Shown: positions 26,405-35,379, counted from the stretch's first letter. The stretch: 64,000 bases of DNA from Opitutales bacterium (GCA_022824405.1 JAJDZZ010000036.1:38452-102451); one strand, 5' to 3'. The notes: generated by a model not told the origin, from the sequence alone. Numbers and translations are program-made.

Positions 26405-27682
26405 TTATTGGGCCAAACCCCAGCGGTGCGTGAACGGATAATAGATGAAGAGGGCTTTCCCGACCATTTCTTCTTTGGGCACGAAGCCCCAATAACGGCT
26501 GTCCGAGCTGTGCGGGGAATTGTCCCCCATGGCAAAAAATTTATTTTCCGGAATGGTCACTGTTGCCTCCGGATGATTGAGATAGTGCCTGCTGGTGAGT
26601 CTCTCGTAGGAATAACCGGAATAATTCTCTACCAGCGTCGCATTTTTCTCGAATGCTCCAGCCCCTGTAATGAGGGAGCCGTTTCGGTACAACTTTGGAG
26701 CTTTTACCTGAAGCTCATCGCCCGGTACCCCTACCAAACGTTTGATGTAGTATTTGTCATCGTTGGTGGCTGGAATATTTTTCGTCTTGAACACGATGGC
26801 TTCTCCCACCTCCGGACGGACGAAATGATAGGAAAGCCGATCCACAAAAAGGGCGTCCCCGGTCAGGATATCGAATGCCATCACCCGGTCACCGGCTTTG
26901 TAAGTTTTTCCCGTTTTTAAGTACCACCCATAGCGGCCCTCGTAGTGGATTCTGCCCTCCCTGTTGAGCCGTTGGACAATTTCCGACCAGTCTCCTTTCT
27001 CCTCTGGGAAAAAAGTCTCCTTGTAGAGATCGGTTGGATTAAAATCGGCCGGAACTTTGAAATGTATGGGCTCATCTCCTACGATGAGGCTGTACCGAAC
27101 ATGGGTCGTGGGAAAGACGAGCCACTTTCTTCCCGGCACCCTTTGTCCCACCAGGCGTTCGGAACGGCCGGCCAGGGGCACGATCAATTCTCCAGCATCC
27201 TGGGCTACGACTTCTTTCCTTACCGCTCCCAAGGCCAGGAAACGAAAGATCTTCGCTCCATAGCCCTGGGTTTTTCCACTGGTGGATACCTGGTGGGTCA
27301 CCCCGTTATAGGTGGGATACATGGAGTTGGTCGGTATCTTGAAAGGCTGCAGGAAAAAGGTTCGAATAGCCAGGGCCACTATGGCGGCAACGAGAAACAT
27401 TTCCGCGTTTTCCGCCCAGAAAGTCTGAGGGTAAAAACTACCCCCGACCTGCTTCAGAACGTTCTCCAATTGTTCGGAAGCCATTCGCACTTTTCCCCAA
27501 TCCACCTCACCTTTTTCTCGCAGCGCCCGGTGCAGAATTACCGAAGTTTCCTTGAGTTCCGTGAGTTCGCCATCCGACATCCGATCGCGGCGGTAATGGT
27601 AGATTTTCTCCGCCAATCTCAGCCAGTTGTCTGCCCGCTCCCGGAGTTTCTTGTGTTTCTTCTGTTTAAAAATGGAAAACAA
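26405..27682 (-). CDS. lepB: signal peptidase I
   Basis: A 425-residue S26 peptidase, longer than E. coli LepB (324). It starts at a TTG at 27682; the first in-frame ATG is 34 residues in. A basic N-terminus (KQKKHKKLRERADNW) precedes a single hydrophobic helix (about 90-110: EMFLVAAIVALAIRTFFLQP). The catalytic Ser is in IPTNSMYPT and the catalytic Lys in KRLVGVPGDELQV. The box E motif is FAMGDNSPHSSDSRYWGFV. A roughly 150-residue insertion between the Ser and Lys boxes is typical of the verrucomicrobial/bacteroidetal long form. It cleaves secretory signal peptides on the outer face of the inner membrane. Confidence 0.93.
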   Translation of the reverse strand: MFSIFKQKKHKKLRERADNWLRLAEKIYHYRRDRMSDGELTELKETSVILHRALREKGEVDWGKVRMASEQLENVLKQVGGSFYPQTFWAENAEMFLVAAIVALAIRTFFLQPFKIPTNSMYPTYNGVTHQVSTSGKTQGYGAKIFRFLALGAVRKEVVAQDAGELIVPLAGRSERLVGQRVPGRKWLVFPTTHVRYSLIVGDEPIHFKVPADFNPTDLYKETFFPEEKGDWSEIVQRLNREGRIHYEGRYGWYLKTGKTYKAGDRVMAFDILTGDALFVDRLSYHFVRPEVGEAIVFKTKNIPATNDDKYYIKRLVGVPGDELQVKAPKLYRNGSLITGAGAFEKNATLVENYSGYSYERLTSRHYLNHPEATVTIPENKFFAMGDNSPHSSDSRYWGFVPKEEMVGKALFIYYPFTHRWGLAQ

Positions 27683-27741
27683 AGCAAAAAGTAGTGTTCG
27701 GAATTAAACCAATCTGTCGGGATTCACTTCAACCCTCCTTT

Positions 27742-27907
27742 TAGCCCTCATGTCCCACAAAATTCGTTGCGAGCGAACGGAGTCCGAGCGTTGGCGTCGG
27801 GGTCATGCCTTGTAATCTTGACGAAGCTTGCGAAGTCAACCGATTCAAGGCTTGACCCCTTCCTCAGCCGCAGGAGCGCAGTAGAAAATTTATGAGACAT
27901 GCGGGCT
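27742..27907. mobile_element. MITE-like element, copy A (166 bp)
   Basis: The left end TAGCCCTCATGTCCCACAAA and the right end, read inward as AGCCCGCATGTCTCATAAA, form imperfect terminal inverted repeats of about 20 bp. One arm continues into AATTCGTTGCGAGCGAACGG and the other into TTTTCTACTGCGCTCC, the same asymmetric pair of arms found in copy B at 48301-48479. It fills most of the lepB-lepA gap and ends 4 bp from the lepA stop codon. No transposase is encoded. Confidence 0.75.
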
Positions 27908-27911
27908 GGTA

Positions 27912-29714
27912 TCAGTTGGCGCTTTTCAGGATGTCCAGGAAGGCTTCCTGGGGAATGGCGACTTTTCCAATTTGTTTCATGCGTTTTTTTCCCTCCTTTT
28001 GTCTCTCCAACAATTTTCTTTTTCTCGTAATATCCCCGCCGTAACACTTTGCCGTGACGTCCTTGCGGAAGGCGCTGAGGGTTTCCCGGGCGATAACTTT
28101 CCCATCGATGGCAGCCTGCAGGGGGATCCGGAACATTTGCCGTGGGAGAATATCCTTTAGTTTCTTGCACATTTCCCTCCCCTTGTTTTCGGCTTTTTCC
28201 AGGTGGACGATGGAGGAAAAGGCATCTACCGGCTGGTTGTGCACCAGGATGTCGAGTTTGACCAACTTCGATTTCTGGTAACCGGCCAATTCGTAATCCA
28301 TTGATCCGTACCCCCGCGTGATGCTTTTCAGTTTGTCGTTGAAATCGACCAATACTTCGTTCAGGGGCAACCGGCAGGTCAGCATGACTCGGTTTTCGTC
28401 CAGTGTTTCCGTGTTTTGACAAAGGCCTCGTTTTTCCATGATAAGGGCCAACAGATCCCCAATGTGTTCACTGGGGGTATGCAGGATGGCTTCGATGATG
28501 GGTTCTTCGATATATTCCACCATTTGCGGATCGGGCATATTCACCGGATTATCCACCAAAAGAAATTTGCCTTCCCTCGTTTTCAACCGGTATACCACAC
28601 TCGGGTAAGTAGCAATGATGTCGACATCGTATTCGCGGCGAATCCGTTCCTGGATAATTTCCATGTGCAGCAACCCCAGGAAGCCGCACCGAAATCCAAA
28701 TCCCAATGCGGCGGAACTCTCCGCCTGAAAAGTAAAAGCCGCATCATTGAGGCGCAGTTTTCCCATGCTCGTCTTCAACTTCTGATAATCGGAGGTATCC
28801 AGGGGATAAATTCCGCTGAAAACCATCGGTCTGACTTCCTTGTAACCGGGGAGCATTTCACCTGCAGGCTGTTTGGCATGGGTGATCGTATCTCCAATTT
28901 TTACATCGGCCGAGGTCTTGATATTGGTGACGACGTAACCGGAATTTCCCGCGGTCAGCACGTCCACCGCTTTCATGGCGGGGGTAAAGATACCGACTTC
29001 CTTGACCTCGGATTTGAGTTCGTCGCTCATGAAAACGATGCGATCTCCCCGTTTAAGGGATCCCGAAAAAACCCGGACATAGCAAATGACCCCCCTGTAG
29101 GCGTCGTAAACCGAATCGAAAATGAGCACGCGCGTGGCAGGGTAATCGGACAGGCGTGGAGCAGGAACCCGTTTCACTATGGCTTCGAGGATCTCCCCTA
29201 TCCCAATGCCATCCTTTCCACTGGCTAGAACGGCTTCCTCGGCCGGAATAGCCAATATGTCCTCCAATTGACGGGAGCACCTTTCAAGGTTGGCGCTAGG
29301 CAAATCGATTTTATTGATAACCGGGACAATGGCCAGATCCTGGGATAGGGCCAAATGGGTGTTGGCAACGGTTTGCGCCTCTACCCCCTGTGCCGCATCG
29401 ATGAGCAACAAGGCGCCCTCCGCCGCGGCGAGACTGCGTGAAACCTCATAGGAAAAATCCACGTGACCCGGTGTGTCGATGAGGTTGAGGCGATATTCCC
29501 TTCCATTCTCGGCGCAGTAGAGCATGGTGACGGGGTGTGATTTGATGGTAATCCCCCGCTCGCGCTCCAAATCCATGGAATCGAGCAATTGGTCTTTCAT
29601 TTCCCGCTCCTGGACTGTTTTAGTGCTTTCCAGGAGGCGATCCGACAAGGTTGTTTTGCCGTGATCGACGTGGGCGATGATACAGAAATTGCGAATCTGT
29701 GATAAGTTGTCCAT
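27912..29714 (-). CDS. lepA: elongation factor 4 (LepA), ribosome back-translocase GTPase
   Basis: A 600-residue LepA; I use the ATG at 29714 (MDNLSQIRNFCIIAHVDHGK), the family start, rather than the in-frame ATG 39 bp upstream. The GTP-binding motifs are AHVDHGKTTL, DTPGHVDFSYEV and NKIDLP. EF-G-like domains II, III and V follow, then the LepA-specific C-terminal domain (SFRKDVTAKCYGGDITRKRKLL...). The protein re-engages stalled elongating ribosomes. The usual lepA-lepB pairing seen in many bacteria is kept here, with lepA upstream of lepB on the minus strand and copy A of a MITE-like element between them. Confidence 0.97.
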   Translation of the reverse strand: MDNLSQIRNFCIIAHVDHGKTTLSDRLLESTKTVQEREMKDQLLDSMDLERERGITIKSHPVTMLYCAENGREYRLNLIDTPGHVDFSYEVSRSLAAAEGALLLIDAAQGVEAQTVANTHLALSQDLAIVPVINKIDLPSANLERCSRQLEDILAIPAEEAVLASGKDGIGIGEILEAIVKRVPAPRLSDYPATRVLIFDSVYDAYRGVICYVRVFSGSLKRGDRIVFMSDELKSEVKEVGIFTPAMKAVDVLTAGNSGYVVTNIKTSADVKIGDTITHAKQPAGEMLPGYKEVRPMVFSGIYPLDTSDYQKLKTSMGKLRLNDAAFTFQAESSAALGFGFRCGFLGLLHMEIIQERIRREYDVDIIATYPSVVYRLKTREGKFLLVDNPVNMPDPQMVEYIEEPIIEAILHTPSEHIGDLLALIMEKRGLCQNTETLDENRVMLTCRLPLNEVLVDFNDKLKSITRGYGSMDYELAGYQKSKLVKLDILVHNQPVDAFSSIVHLEKAENKGREMCKKLKDILPRQMFRIPLQAAIDGKVIARETLSAFRKDVTAKCYGGDITRKRKLLERQKEGKKRMKQIGKVAIPQEAFLDILKSAN

Positions 29715-29810
29715 GGAAGGCTCGGCCAGGCCGCAACCGTGGCGAAACCACAATCACCTGAAAATAAAAGGGGGAAGTTGGATGGAAATTTCCATACTAA
29801 GCAAGAATTT

Positions 29811-29861
29811 AACCCGGATATCTCACAAAATTTGTCGCAAGCGAACGAAGATCGAGCGCTG
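29811..29861. mobile_element. MITE-like element, truncated copy C (one arm)
   Basis: AACCCGGATATCTCACAAAA followed by TTTGTCGCAAGCGAACGAAG matches one arm of copies A and B. The second arm is missing. It ends about 10 bp before the fabD stop codon, so like the other copies it lies at the 3' side of a minus-strand gene. Confidence 0.6.
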
Positions 29862-29869
29862 GTTCCGCT

Positions 29870-30778
29870 CTAAAAATCGGCAAATTCTCCCAGAGAAATT
29901 ACTTCCAGTCCCGGATCGATTCTCCTGGCCAGACCTTTCAGCACACCCCCTACCCCACATTCTCTGAACTTCACGACCCCCGCTTCCTTGGCCGCCAGCA
30001 TGCAATCTTCCCAATAAACGGGGGAAACGATTTGTTTGACCAGTTTTGCTTTGATGGCGGCGGGATCCCGGGTAGCGGAAGCATCCACATTGGAATAAAC
30101 CGGCATTCGCGGAGGGCGAAAATCGATGGGTGCCAGGAATTCCTCAAAAGCCGCCCGGGCCGGTTCCATCAGCCGACTGTGGTAGGCTCCGGCTACTTTC
30201 AGGGGAAGGATGCGCTTGAATCCCCTACCCCTGCCCGCGCGGATGGCTTGCTCCATGTTGGCCGACGGACCGGAAATCACCACCTGCCCGGGACTGTTCA
30301 GGTTTGCCAGATCGACCTCGAATTCAGCGGCCAGAGCCGCAACTTCATCCCGCTCCCCGCCCAGCACACTTGCCATGGTTCCATTGGCTTGTTCACAGGC
30401 CACTTGCATGAGTCGACCCCGTTCGGCCACAATTTTCAACCCCACTTCAAATCCAAAGACATCGGCGGCGGCCAGAGCAGTGATTTCGCCCAGGCTCAAT
30501 CCCATGGCCAGAGCGGCGCATTCCTCCCCTCCCCATTCATCCCATACGGCAAACGAAGCGAGCCCGTGCACATAGAGGGCCGGTTGACAGACCTCCGTCG
30601 GGGTCAACCCTTCAAGGGGTCCCTCAAAACAAAGTTTGGCAAAGTCGTAACCCAGAAGCTCATTGGCCGTTTCGTAGAGACCACGGGCCGAAGGGCTGTT
30701 TTGGCAAAGGGAACGCCCCATGCCCACACGTTGAGCGCCCTGACCGGAAAATAGTAGCCCAATTGACATATCGGCCAT
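29870..30778 (-). CDS. fabD: malonyl-CoA:ACP transacylase FabD
   Basis: A 302-residue acyltransferase with the N-terminal LLFSGQGAQRVGMG, the nucleophile elbow GLSLGE (Ser95) and the catalytic His in GAYHSRLM, plus ILPLKVAGAYHS. The residue before the nucleophile is Leu instead of the more usual His (GHSLGE). It loads malonate onto ACP to begin fatty acid elongation. A second ATG three codons in (30769) is an equally good start. It is not next to other fab genes. Confidence 0.93.
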   Translation of the reverse strand: MADMSIGLLFSGQGAQRVGMGRSLCQNSPSARGLYETANELLGYDFAKLCFEGPLEGLTPTEVCQPALYVHGLASFAVWDEWGGEECAALAMGLSLGEITALAAADVFGFEVGLKIVAERGRLMQVACEQANGTMASVLGGERDEVAALAAEFEVDLANLNSPGQVVISGPSANMEQAIRAGRGRGFKRILPLKVAGAYHSRLMEPARAAFEEFLAPIDFRPPRMPVYSNVDASATRDPAAIKAKLVKQIVSPVYWEDCMLAAKEAGVVKFRECGVGGVLKGLARRIDPGLEVISLGEFADF

Positions 30779-30828
30779 CCACCATCAGAATTGCCCCCTT
30801 CGGGCAATAAAAAAGTAGATTCCGGAAA

Positions 30829-31216
30829 AAGTAAAACCACGGATTGCATTGATTAACCACGGATTACACGGATGGGCACGGATATCAGGCGCCTCCTCTC
30901 TCTGGTCTTCCCCCGATTTACTTCTCACTTCACTCTTTCCTCTTTCCTCTTTCCTCTTCTCTCCTTTGCGCCCCCGGCGCCTTTTGTGGAACGCCGTTGG
31001 CGTAAAACCCAGATGGCCGTATCGGTTGATTGGGGTCCCGCCTCGCCCCTACGAATAGGCGGGTTGGAAAACCCGCCCTCCGATATAACCTGTCCATCCA
31101 TGTTTTATTCGGAAGATGTCGCTTAGCTTCGGTAACGATCTGGTCTTCCCCCGATTTACTTCTCACTTCACTCTTTCCTCTTTCCTCTTCACTCTTCTCT
31201 CCTTTGCGCCTTTTGT
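30829..31216. repeat. intergenic repeat mosaic between fabD and dapA
   Basis: Within a 507-bp gap: ACCACGGATTACACGGAT words at 30836-30886; an approximately 80-bp pyrimidine-rich block starting TCTGGTCTTCCCCCGATTTA at 30902 that is repeated directly at 31140; the palindrome AACGCCGTTGGCGTAAA at about 30991; and the palindrome GGCGGGTTGGAAAACCCGCC at about 31058. The same words recur in other gaps of the window. No gene is seen. Confidence 0.75.
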
Positions 31217-31285
31217 GGTTACTCCTTACGCTTGCGTTTTTCCCCGAAACCAAATCCACTGCGGAATCAAACTGAAGAAGCGTCG

Positions 31286-32185
31286 ATGAACAGCCCGAAA
31301 TTTTCCGGAGTCCTCACCGCGATGGTTACCCCGTTTCGCCAAGGGCGGATAGATTGGGACTCCCTGCTGGCCTTGGTTGAATGGCAGGTTGACTGCGGGG
31401 TGCAAGGACTGGTGCCGGTTGGAACCACTGGGGAGTCCCCTACCCTCAGCCATGAGGAACATATGCAAGTTGTTGAAGCCGTGCTAGATAAAGTTTCAGG
31501 GCGTCTGCCTGTGGTAGCCGGAACGGGGTCAAATTCCACCCGGGAAGCAGTCCGGTTGACGCAAAGTGCCCATCGACTCGGGGCCGATGCCATGCTGCAG
31601 GTTACTCCCTATTACAACAAGCCATCTCAGGAGGGATTATTCCAACATTTTTCTGCCGTTGCCGAGGAGACGGACAAACCGATTATTCTTTATTCGATTC
31701 CCTCACGTTGCGTAATCGAAATTGCCATCGATACCTTGGTTCGACTCCGAAACAAGTATCCACACGTCAATGTGATTAAGGAAGCCGGGGGTTCTTGTGA
31801 TCGTGTAATGCAAATCCGCGCCGCTTTGGGCGACAAAATGACCATTTTGAGTGGAGATGACAGTCTGACCTTGCCCTTTATGGGTTTGGGAGGAAAGGGG
31901 GTCATTTCAGTAGCTTCCAATCTTTACCCCAGGGAAGTGGTCGCGATGGTTTCCGCCGCCCTACGCGAGGACTTCGCGTCTGCCGCAAATCTCAACCGCG
32001 TGCTCCATCCTTTGTTCCTGAACTTGTTCGTAGAACCCAATCCCGTTCCGGTAAAATGGGCCATGAAGGAGGCGGGCCTGATTGCGACGGACGATGTAAG
32101 GAAGCCTCTGTGTTCAATGCTGGAGGAAAACCAGATCCTGATCGGGTCCACGGTGCAATCTCTCAACCGTAAGTTAACCTCATGA
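31286..32185 (+). CDS. dapA: 4-hydroxy-tetrahydrodipicolinate synthase
   Basis: A 299-residue class I aldolase, started at the ATG at 31286 (MNSPKFSGVLTAMVTPFR); the frame is open further upstream but through repeat sequence. The substrate-site GTTGESPTLSHEEH and VTPYYNKPSQEGL (with the catalytic Tyr) are present, and the Schiff-base Lys is in NVIKEAGGS. It condenses pyruvate and aspartate semialdehyde, the first committed step to lysine and diaminopimelate for the cell wall. It overlaps dapB by 4 bp, so the two consecutive enzymes are translationally coupled. Confidence 0.96.
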   Translation: MNSPKFSGVLTAMVTPFRQGRIDWDSLLALVEWQVDCGVQGLVPVGTTGESPTLSHEEHMQVVEAVLDKVSGRLPVVAGTGSNSTREAVRLTQSAHRLGADAMLQVTPYYNKPSQEGLFQHFSAVAEETDKPIILYSIPSRCVIEIAIDTLVRLRNKYPHVNVIKEAGGSCDRVMQIRAALGDKMTILSGDDSLTLPFMGLGGKGVISVASNLYPREVVAMVSAALREDFASAANLNRVLHPLFLNLFVEPNPVPVKWAMKEAGLIATDDVRKPLCSMLEENQILIGSTVQSLNRKLTS

Positions 32186-32919
32186 AACTGAATATCCTCC
32201 TGCAGGGTGCGCTCGGACGCATGGGAAAGGCCATCAGGAGCGTGGCGGTCGAACGCGGACATCGAATTGTGTCGGAAGTGGATTTGGGCGATCGGGTAGC
32301 CGACCATTTTTCCGGGATAAACATGGCCATCGACTTCAGTCATCATGCCGCAACTCGAGAATTGGCCCGTTGCTCGGCGGAACGGGGTGTTCCACTGGTT
32401 ATCGGGACAACTGGCCACTCCGAGGAGGAAAAGAAGGTTATTCTCGAATTGATCGAACCGGTCCCCGTCGTATGGACGGGCAATTATTCGCTTGGAGTCA
32501 ACTTGTTGTTTCACCTCACGGAACAGGCCTCTAAGATTTTGCCCAACGATTACGATGTGGAATTGGTCGAAATACACCACCGGTTCAAACGGGATGCCCC
32601 CAGCGGTACGGCGGAGGAATTATTAAGGCGTATTCGGGCCGCTTCACACCGAACCGACCACCTTCCGGTGCATGGCCGAAAGGGAATAACCGGAGCGAGG
32701 ACCGAAGGGGAAATAGGGGTTCACGCTTTGAGGGGCGGCGATGTGGTGGGAGATCACACCATTGTTTTCTCCGGTCAGGGTGAGCGGGTCGAACTCGTTC
32801 ATAGGGCCACCGACCGCGGGATCTTTGCCCGGGGAGCCATCCATGCTGCTGAATGGTTGATCGACCGAGCAGCGGGATTGTATGATATGCACGATGTTCT
32901 GGGATTGAAACAGCGATGA
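32182..32919 (+). CDS. dapB: 4-hydroxy-tetrahydrodipicolinate reductase
   Basis: A 245-residue DapB. The NAD(P)-binding glycine motif is GALGRMGKAIR, and the signature E-x-HH-x3-K-x-DAPSGTA is present as EIHHRFKRDAPSGTAEELL. GDVVGDHTIVFSGQGERVELVHRA and FARGAIHAAEWL match the tetramer region. It reduces the DapA product using NAD(P)H. It is in phase with the upstream dapA and downstream ruvA, each joined by an ATGA overlap, making a three-gene unit. Confidence 0.96.
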   Translation: MKLNILLQGALGRMGKAIRSVAVERGHRIVSEVDLGDRVADHFSGINMAIDFSHHAATRELARCSAERGVPLVIGTTGHSEEEKKVILELIEPVPVVWTGNYSLGVNLLFHLTEQASKILPNDYDVELVEIHHRFKRDAPSGTAEELLRRIRAASHRTDHLPVHGRKGITGARTEGEIGVHALRGGDVVGDHTIVFSGQGERVELVHRATDRGIFARGAIHAAEWLIDRAAGLYDMHDVLGLKQR

Positions 32920-33524
32920 TCGCCACCCTTAAAGGCCATATTGTCGAGAGCCGATTGCTACAGGTCGTAATCGAAGCCGGGGGCGTGGGCTATGAGGTCA
33001 ATATTCCCATCAGAACCGCGGAAAAATTGCCCCCGATGGGAAGCGAAACCAAACTATTCATTCACCCTGTTTACCGCGATGATTCCCATACCCTTTACGG
33101 ATTCCTGAATCGTGAGGACCGCGATTTCTTCAAGCTTCTGGTGGACAAAGTCTCCGGGGTGGGACCTAAAATGGCGCTCATGCTTTTTAGCAGATTGAGT
33201 ATTCGTTTGTTGCGAGGGGCCATATTCCACGGGGATGCCAAACTTCTGGCCCAATGCCGCGGCATTGGAAAGAAAACGGCGGAGCGCATTATCATAGAGC
33301 TCCGGGACCAGGTGAAGTCGGGCATTCCCTCCCCCACCACGACCGTATCATCTGACGACGGGGCTATTCCCGGGGACTCAAATCTTTTTCAGGACGCCAT
33401 TTCCGCTCTTGGAGTTCTGGGCTACAAGGCCGTGGAAGCCGATAAAGCGGTAAATCGTGCCATGGACCAACTGGGGCCCGAGGCAAATTTGGAGAACATC
33501 ATCAAGAAGGCCCTGTCCGGTTAA
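32916..33524 (+). CDS. ruvA: Holliday junction branch migration protein RuvA
   Basis: A 202-residue RuvA with the OB-fold domain I (MIATLKGHIVESRLLQVVIEAGGVGYEVNIP), domain II with two helix-hairpin-helix motifs (LVDKVSGVGPKMALMLF; LAQCRGIGKKTAERIIIEL) and a C-terminal RuvB-binding domain (DAISALGVLGYKAVEADKAV). RuvA clamps four-way junctions for the RuvB motor. Here it is the last gene of dapA-dapB-ruvA and not next to ruvB or ruvC. Confidence 0.96.
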   Translation: MIATLKGHIVESRLLQVVIEAGGVGYEVNIPIRTAEKLPPMGSETKLFIHPVYRDDSHTLYGFLNREDRDFFKLLVDKVSGVGPKMALMLFSRLSIRLLRGAIFHGDAKLLAQCRGIGKKTAERIIIELRDQVKSGIPSPTTTVSSDDGAIPGDSNLFQDAISALGVLGYKAVEADKAVNRAMDQLGPEANLENIIKKALSG

Positions 33525-33526
33525 GC

Positions 33527-33553
33527 TGTAGGAGCAGCTTAACGCCGCGATTG
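33527..33553 (+). repeat. REP-like palindrome (GTAGGAGC family)
   Basis: TGTAGGAGCAGCTTAACGCC leading into GCGATTG matches the TGTAGGAGC-GGC-TTTA-GCC-GCGA type of REP sequence best known from Pseudomonas and Xanthomonas. It starts three bases after the ruvA stop. Related copies lie at 55984-56008 and 56027-56053, and a partial one near 41250. Confidence 0.65.
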
Positions 33554-33666
33554 CCAGGAGGCTCGAATCTGCAGCCATCTGCGGCTTACTTTAAGGCATT
33601 CAGCCTTGACTTCCCTGCCCTCTCCACCTCACCGAAATAATCTCTTTGTGCCTTTGTATCCTCCCC

Positions 33667-34290
33667 TCAGCGCTTGAACTCGTAACTGGAATGCTCAAAA
33701 TCGAAACCACTTGTCCATTCCTGTTCTGAAATAAAACCGGTCGAGCCCGAGGAAAAGGGAAAATCTTCCCGAGGAGGGGAAGGAAGGTATTCTGGCGTGG
33801 CGAACAGGGGACGCAACCTTTGGGTATAATCCCAATTCTGATGAGGTTGCCCTTGGGTCTGGAGAGTTCTGAAAAAATCCAGGGTGTCTGAAGGGGGCTG
33901 GGTTACCGCTTCTGCATAAAACCCGTCCAGTCTGCTCACCGATCCCGCAACGGGTTCTTCCTCCGGGGAAGAGGCAACGGGTCTGTTGAGAATAAAGGGA
34001 AGGGAGGTGGCAAAGGTCAGGATGAGGAAAGCGCCAATCCAGGCGGGTTTGCCAAATAAATGGTCCAGAAAATGAGGGCCTCGAGCCATTGATTTCCCCA
34101 GGGTGGGAATGACGGGGCATTGCCTGAGAGCCGCAAAATGTGTCGCTTGGTGTATGCGACAATAGCTTTGGAAGACGCTTTGGCGACGGGGATTCCGTTC
34201 CAACTCTCCCCGCAGAATGTCGAGTTGGGCCGAGGTAATTTCCTTATCCAAATAAAGGTTTACCAAGTCTTCGAAAACGTCGTCTGTCAT
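33667..34290 (-). CDS. putative anti-sigma factor (membrane-anchored)
   Basis: A 207-residue protein starting inside the last codons of the ECF sigma gene (4-bp ATGA overlap). The first 60 residues (DLVNLYLDKEITSAQLDILRGELERNP...) resemble the zinc-less N-terminal sigma-binding segment of verrucomicrobial anti-sigma/FecR-like proteins. A single hydrophobic helix (about 90-108: PAWIGAFLILTFATSLPFIL) would anchor it with about 95 residues outside. That outer part, rich in Pro, Ser and acidic residues, has no recognised domain. Position next to an ECF sigma factor is the main evidence for its role. Confidence 0.65.
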   Translation of the reverse strand: MTDDVFEDLVNLYLDKEITSAQLDILRGELERNPRRQSVFQSYCRIHQATHFAALRQCPVIPTLGKSMARGPHFLDHLFGKPAWIGAFLILTFATSLPFILNRPVASSPEEEPVAGSVSRLDGFYAEAVTQPPSDTLDFFRTLQTQGQPHQNWDYTQRLRPLFATPEYLPSPPREDFPFSSGSTGFISEQEWTSGFDFEHSSYEFKR

Positions 34291-34889
34291 TGAAAGTCCT
34301 TACCCATTTTTTTGCGCAAACTCATCCGGGCACGAGCTATCCGGCTCTTCACCGTACCGATGGATAAATCGAGGACCTTGGCAATGTCTTCGTAAGACAT
34401 GTTCTTGCCGGCACGCATTACCAGAACTTCATAATGCTTTTCCGTGAGGCTTTTCATATTTTCAGCAACCTTGTCTACCAATTCCTGGTTAAGGGTTGCC
34501 TCACAGGGTGTCTGTTCTTCCACCGGACAGATATCGATCAGGCTGAAATCTCCGTCCTCGGAGAAACTTTGCTCCAGCGAGATGGATTCGCTGCGCTTTC
34601 TACGGAACCAGTACCAATATTTGTTGTGGGCGAGATTGGTGGCAATTTGAAACAACCAGGTTGAAAAAGTACTGTCTCCACGGAAGTTTTCCAATCCCCG
34701 ATGGGCCCGGACGAAGGCGTCCTGGGTTACTTCTTCCGCATCTTGTTTATTTTTAAGAAGGTGCAGGACACGGGAGTAAATTTTATCCCAGTAGCGCGCT
34801 ACGATTTCGGTAAATGCGTCCGGGTCGCCATTCTTGAATCGATCGACCAGCATACGGTCGATGGCTACTTGCTGGGCTTTATCGGGCAT
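34287..34889 (-). CDS. ECF-type RNA polymerase sigma factor
   Basis: A 200-residue sigma-70-family factor. Region 2 reads FTEIVARYWDKIYSRVLHLLKNKQDAEEVTQDAFVRAHRGLENFRGDSTFSTWLF as overlapping parts, and region 4 has LTEKHYEVLVMRAGKNMSYEDIAKVLDLSIGTVKSRIARAR, a typical helix-turn-helix for the -35 element. A long acidic linker (about 100-140) separates the two. It is co-translated with the downstream membrane protein that probably holds it in check. No cognate promoter pair is recognisable in the window. Confidence 0.93.
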   Translation of the reverse strand: MPDKAQQVAIDRMLVDRFKNGDPDAFTEIVARYWDKIYSRVLHLLKNKQDAEEVTQDAFVRAHRGLENFRGDSTFSTWLFQIATNLAHNKYWYWFRRKRSESISLEQSFSEDGDFSLIDICPVEEQTPCEATLNQELVDKVAENMKSLTEKHYEVLVMRAGKNMSYEDIAKVLDLSIGTVKSRIARARMSLRKKMGKDFQ

Positions 34890-35226
34890 TGTTATTATGG
34901 TTTGAAATGGAGGTTGATGATTTGTTCCATGGACAATTGAGGCAAGCTTTGAAGGCTTTCAAAATGATCCCATTTAAGCGGAACGACACGATAAGGATTC
35001 TGCCCGGGGTTACAATTGGATTGGGCAGGTTCTGTTAAGTTTGAGCGTTCCGGGATAAGAACGTTCAATAAATTCCTCAATTCACCAACCTGGGCAAGCT
35101 CGGGGAGGACCGACATCCCGTTTGGGCAAATTGCCGTTGACAGAAAGCCTTTGAGGCATTTTTACCCTGCTTTTCCACTTTATACCCGATTGGATTTCCT
35201 ATCCTATGGGTATGCGTCGGATTAGT
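34890..35226. other. 337-bp gap before tRNA-Lys
   Basis: The region between the divergent ECF sigma gene and tRNA-Lys must hold both promoters. A TTGACA at 35137-35142 has no good partner -10 box. Small open frames on both strands are unconvincing. I see no repeat or RNA. Confidence 0.4.
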
Positions 35227-35302
35227 GGGTCGGTAGCTCAATCGGTAGAGCAGGTGCCTTTTAAGCACTTGGTTCGGGGTTCAAGTCCCCGCCGGCCTAC
35301 CA
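35227..35302 (+). tRNA. tRNA-Lys (anticodon UUU)
   Basis: A 76-nt cloverleaf with encoded CCA: acceptor GGGTCGG/CCGGCCT (G1-U72 wobble), D arm GCTC/GAGC, anticodon arm GGTGC-CTTTTAA-GCACT with anticodon TTT, T arm CGGGG-TTCAAGT-CCCCG, discriminator A. Confidence 0.97.
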
Positions 35303-35379
35303 TCCAATTGCCCCCACTCCATCATTCCATCTCCCCCCAATTCCTCATTCCTAATTCCTAATTGGCGCCCTTGGGCGCC

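Noticed and set aside
28416..29228. Long plus-strand open frame opposite lepA (270 codons)
   Set aside because: It is the complement of conserved LepA sequence and has no ribosome site or recognisable protein motif.
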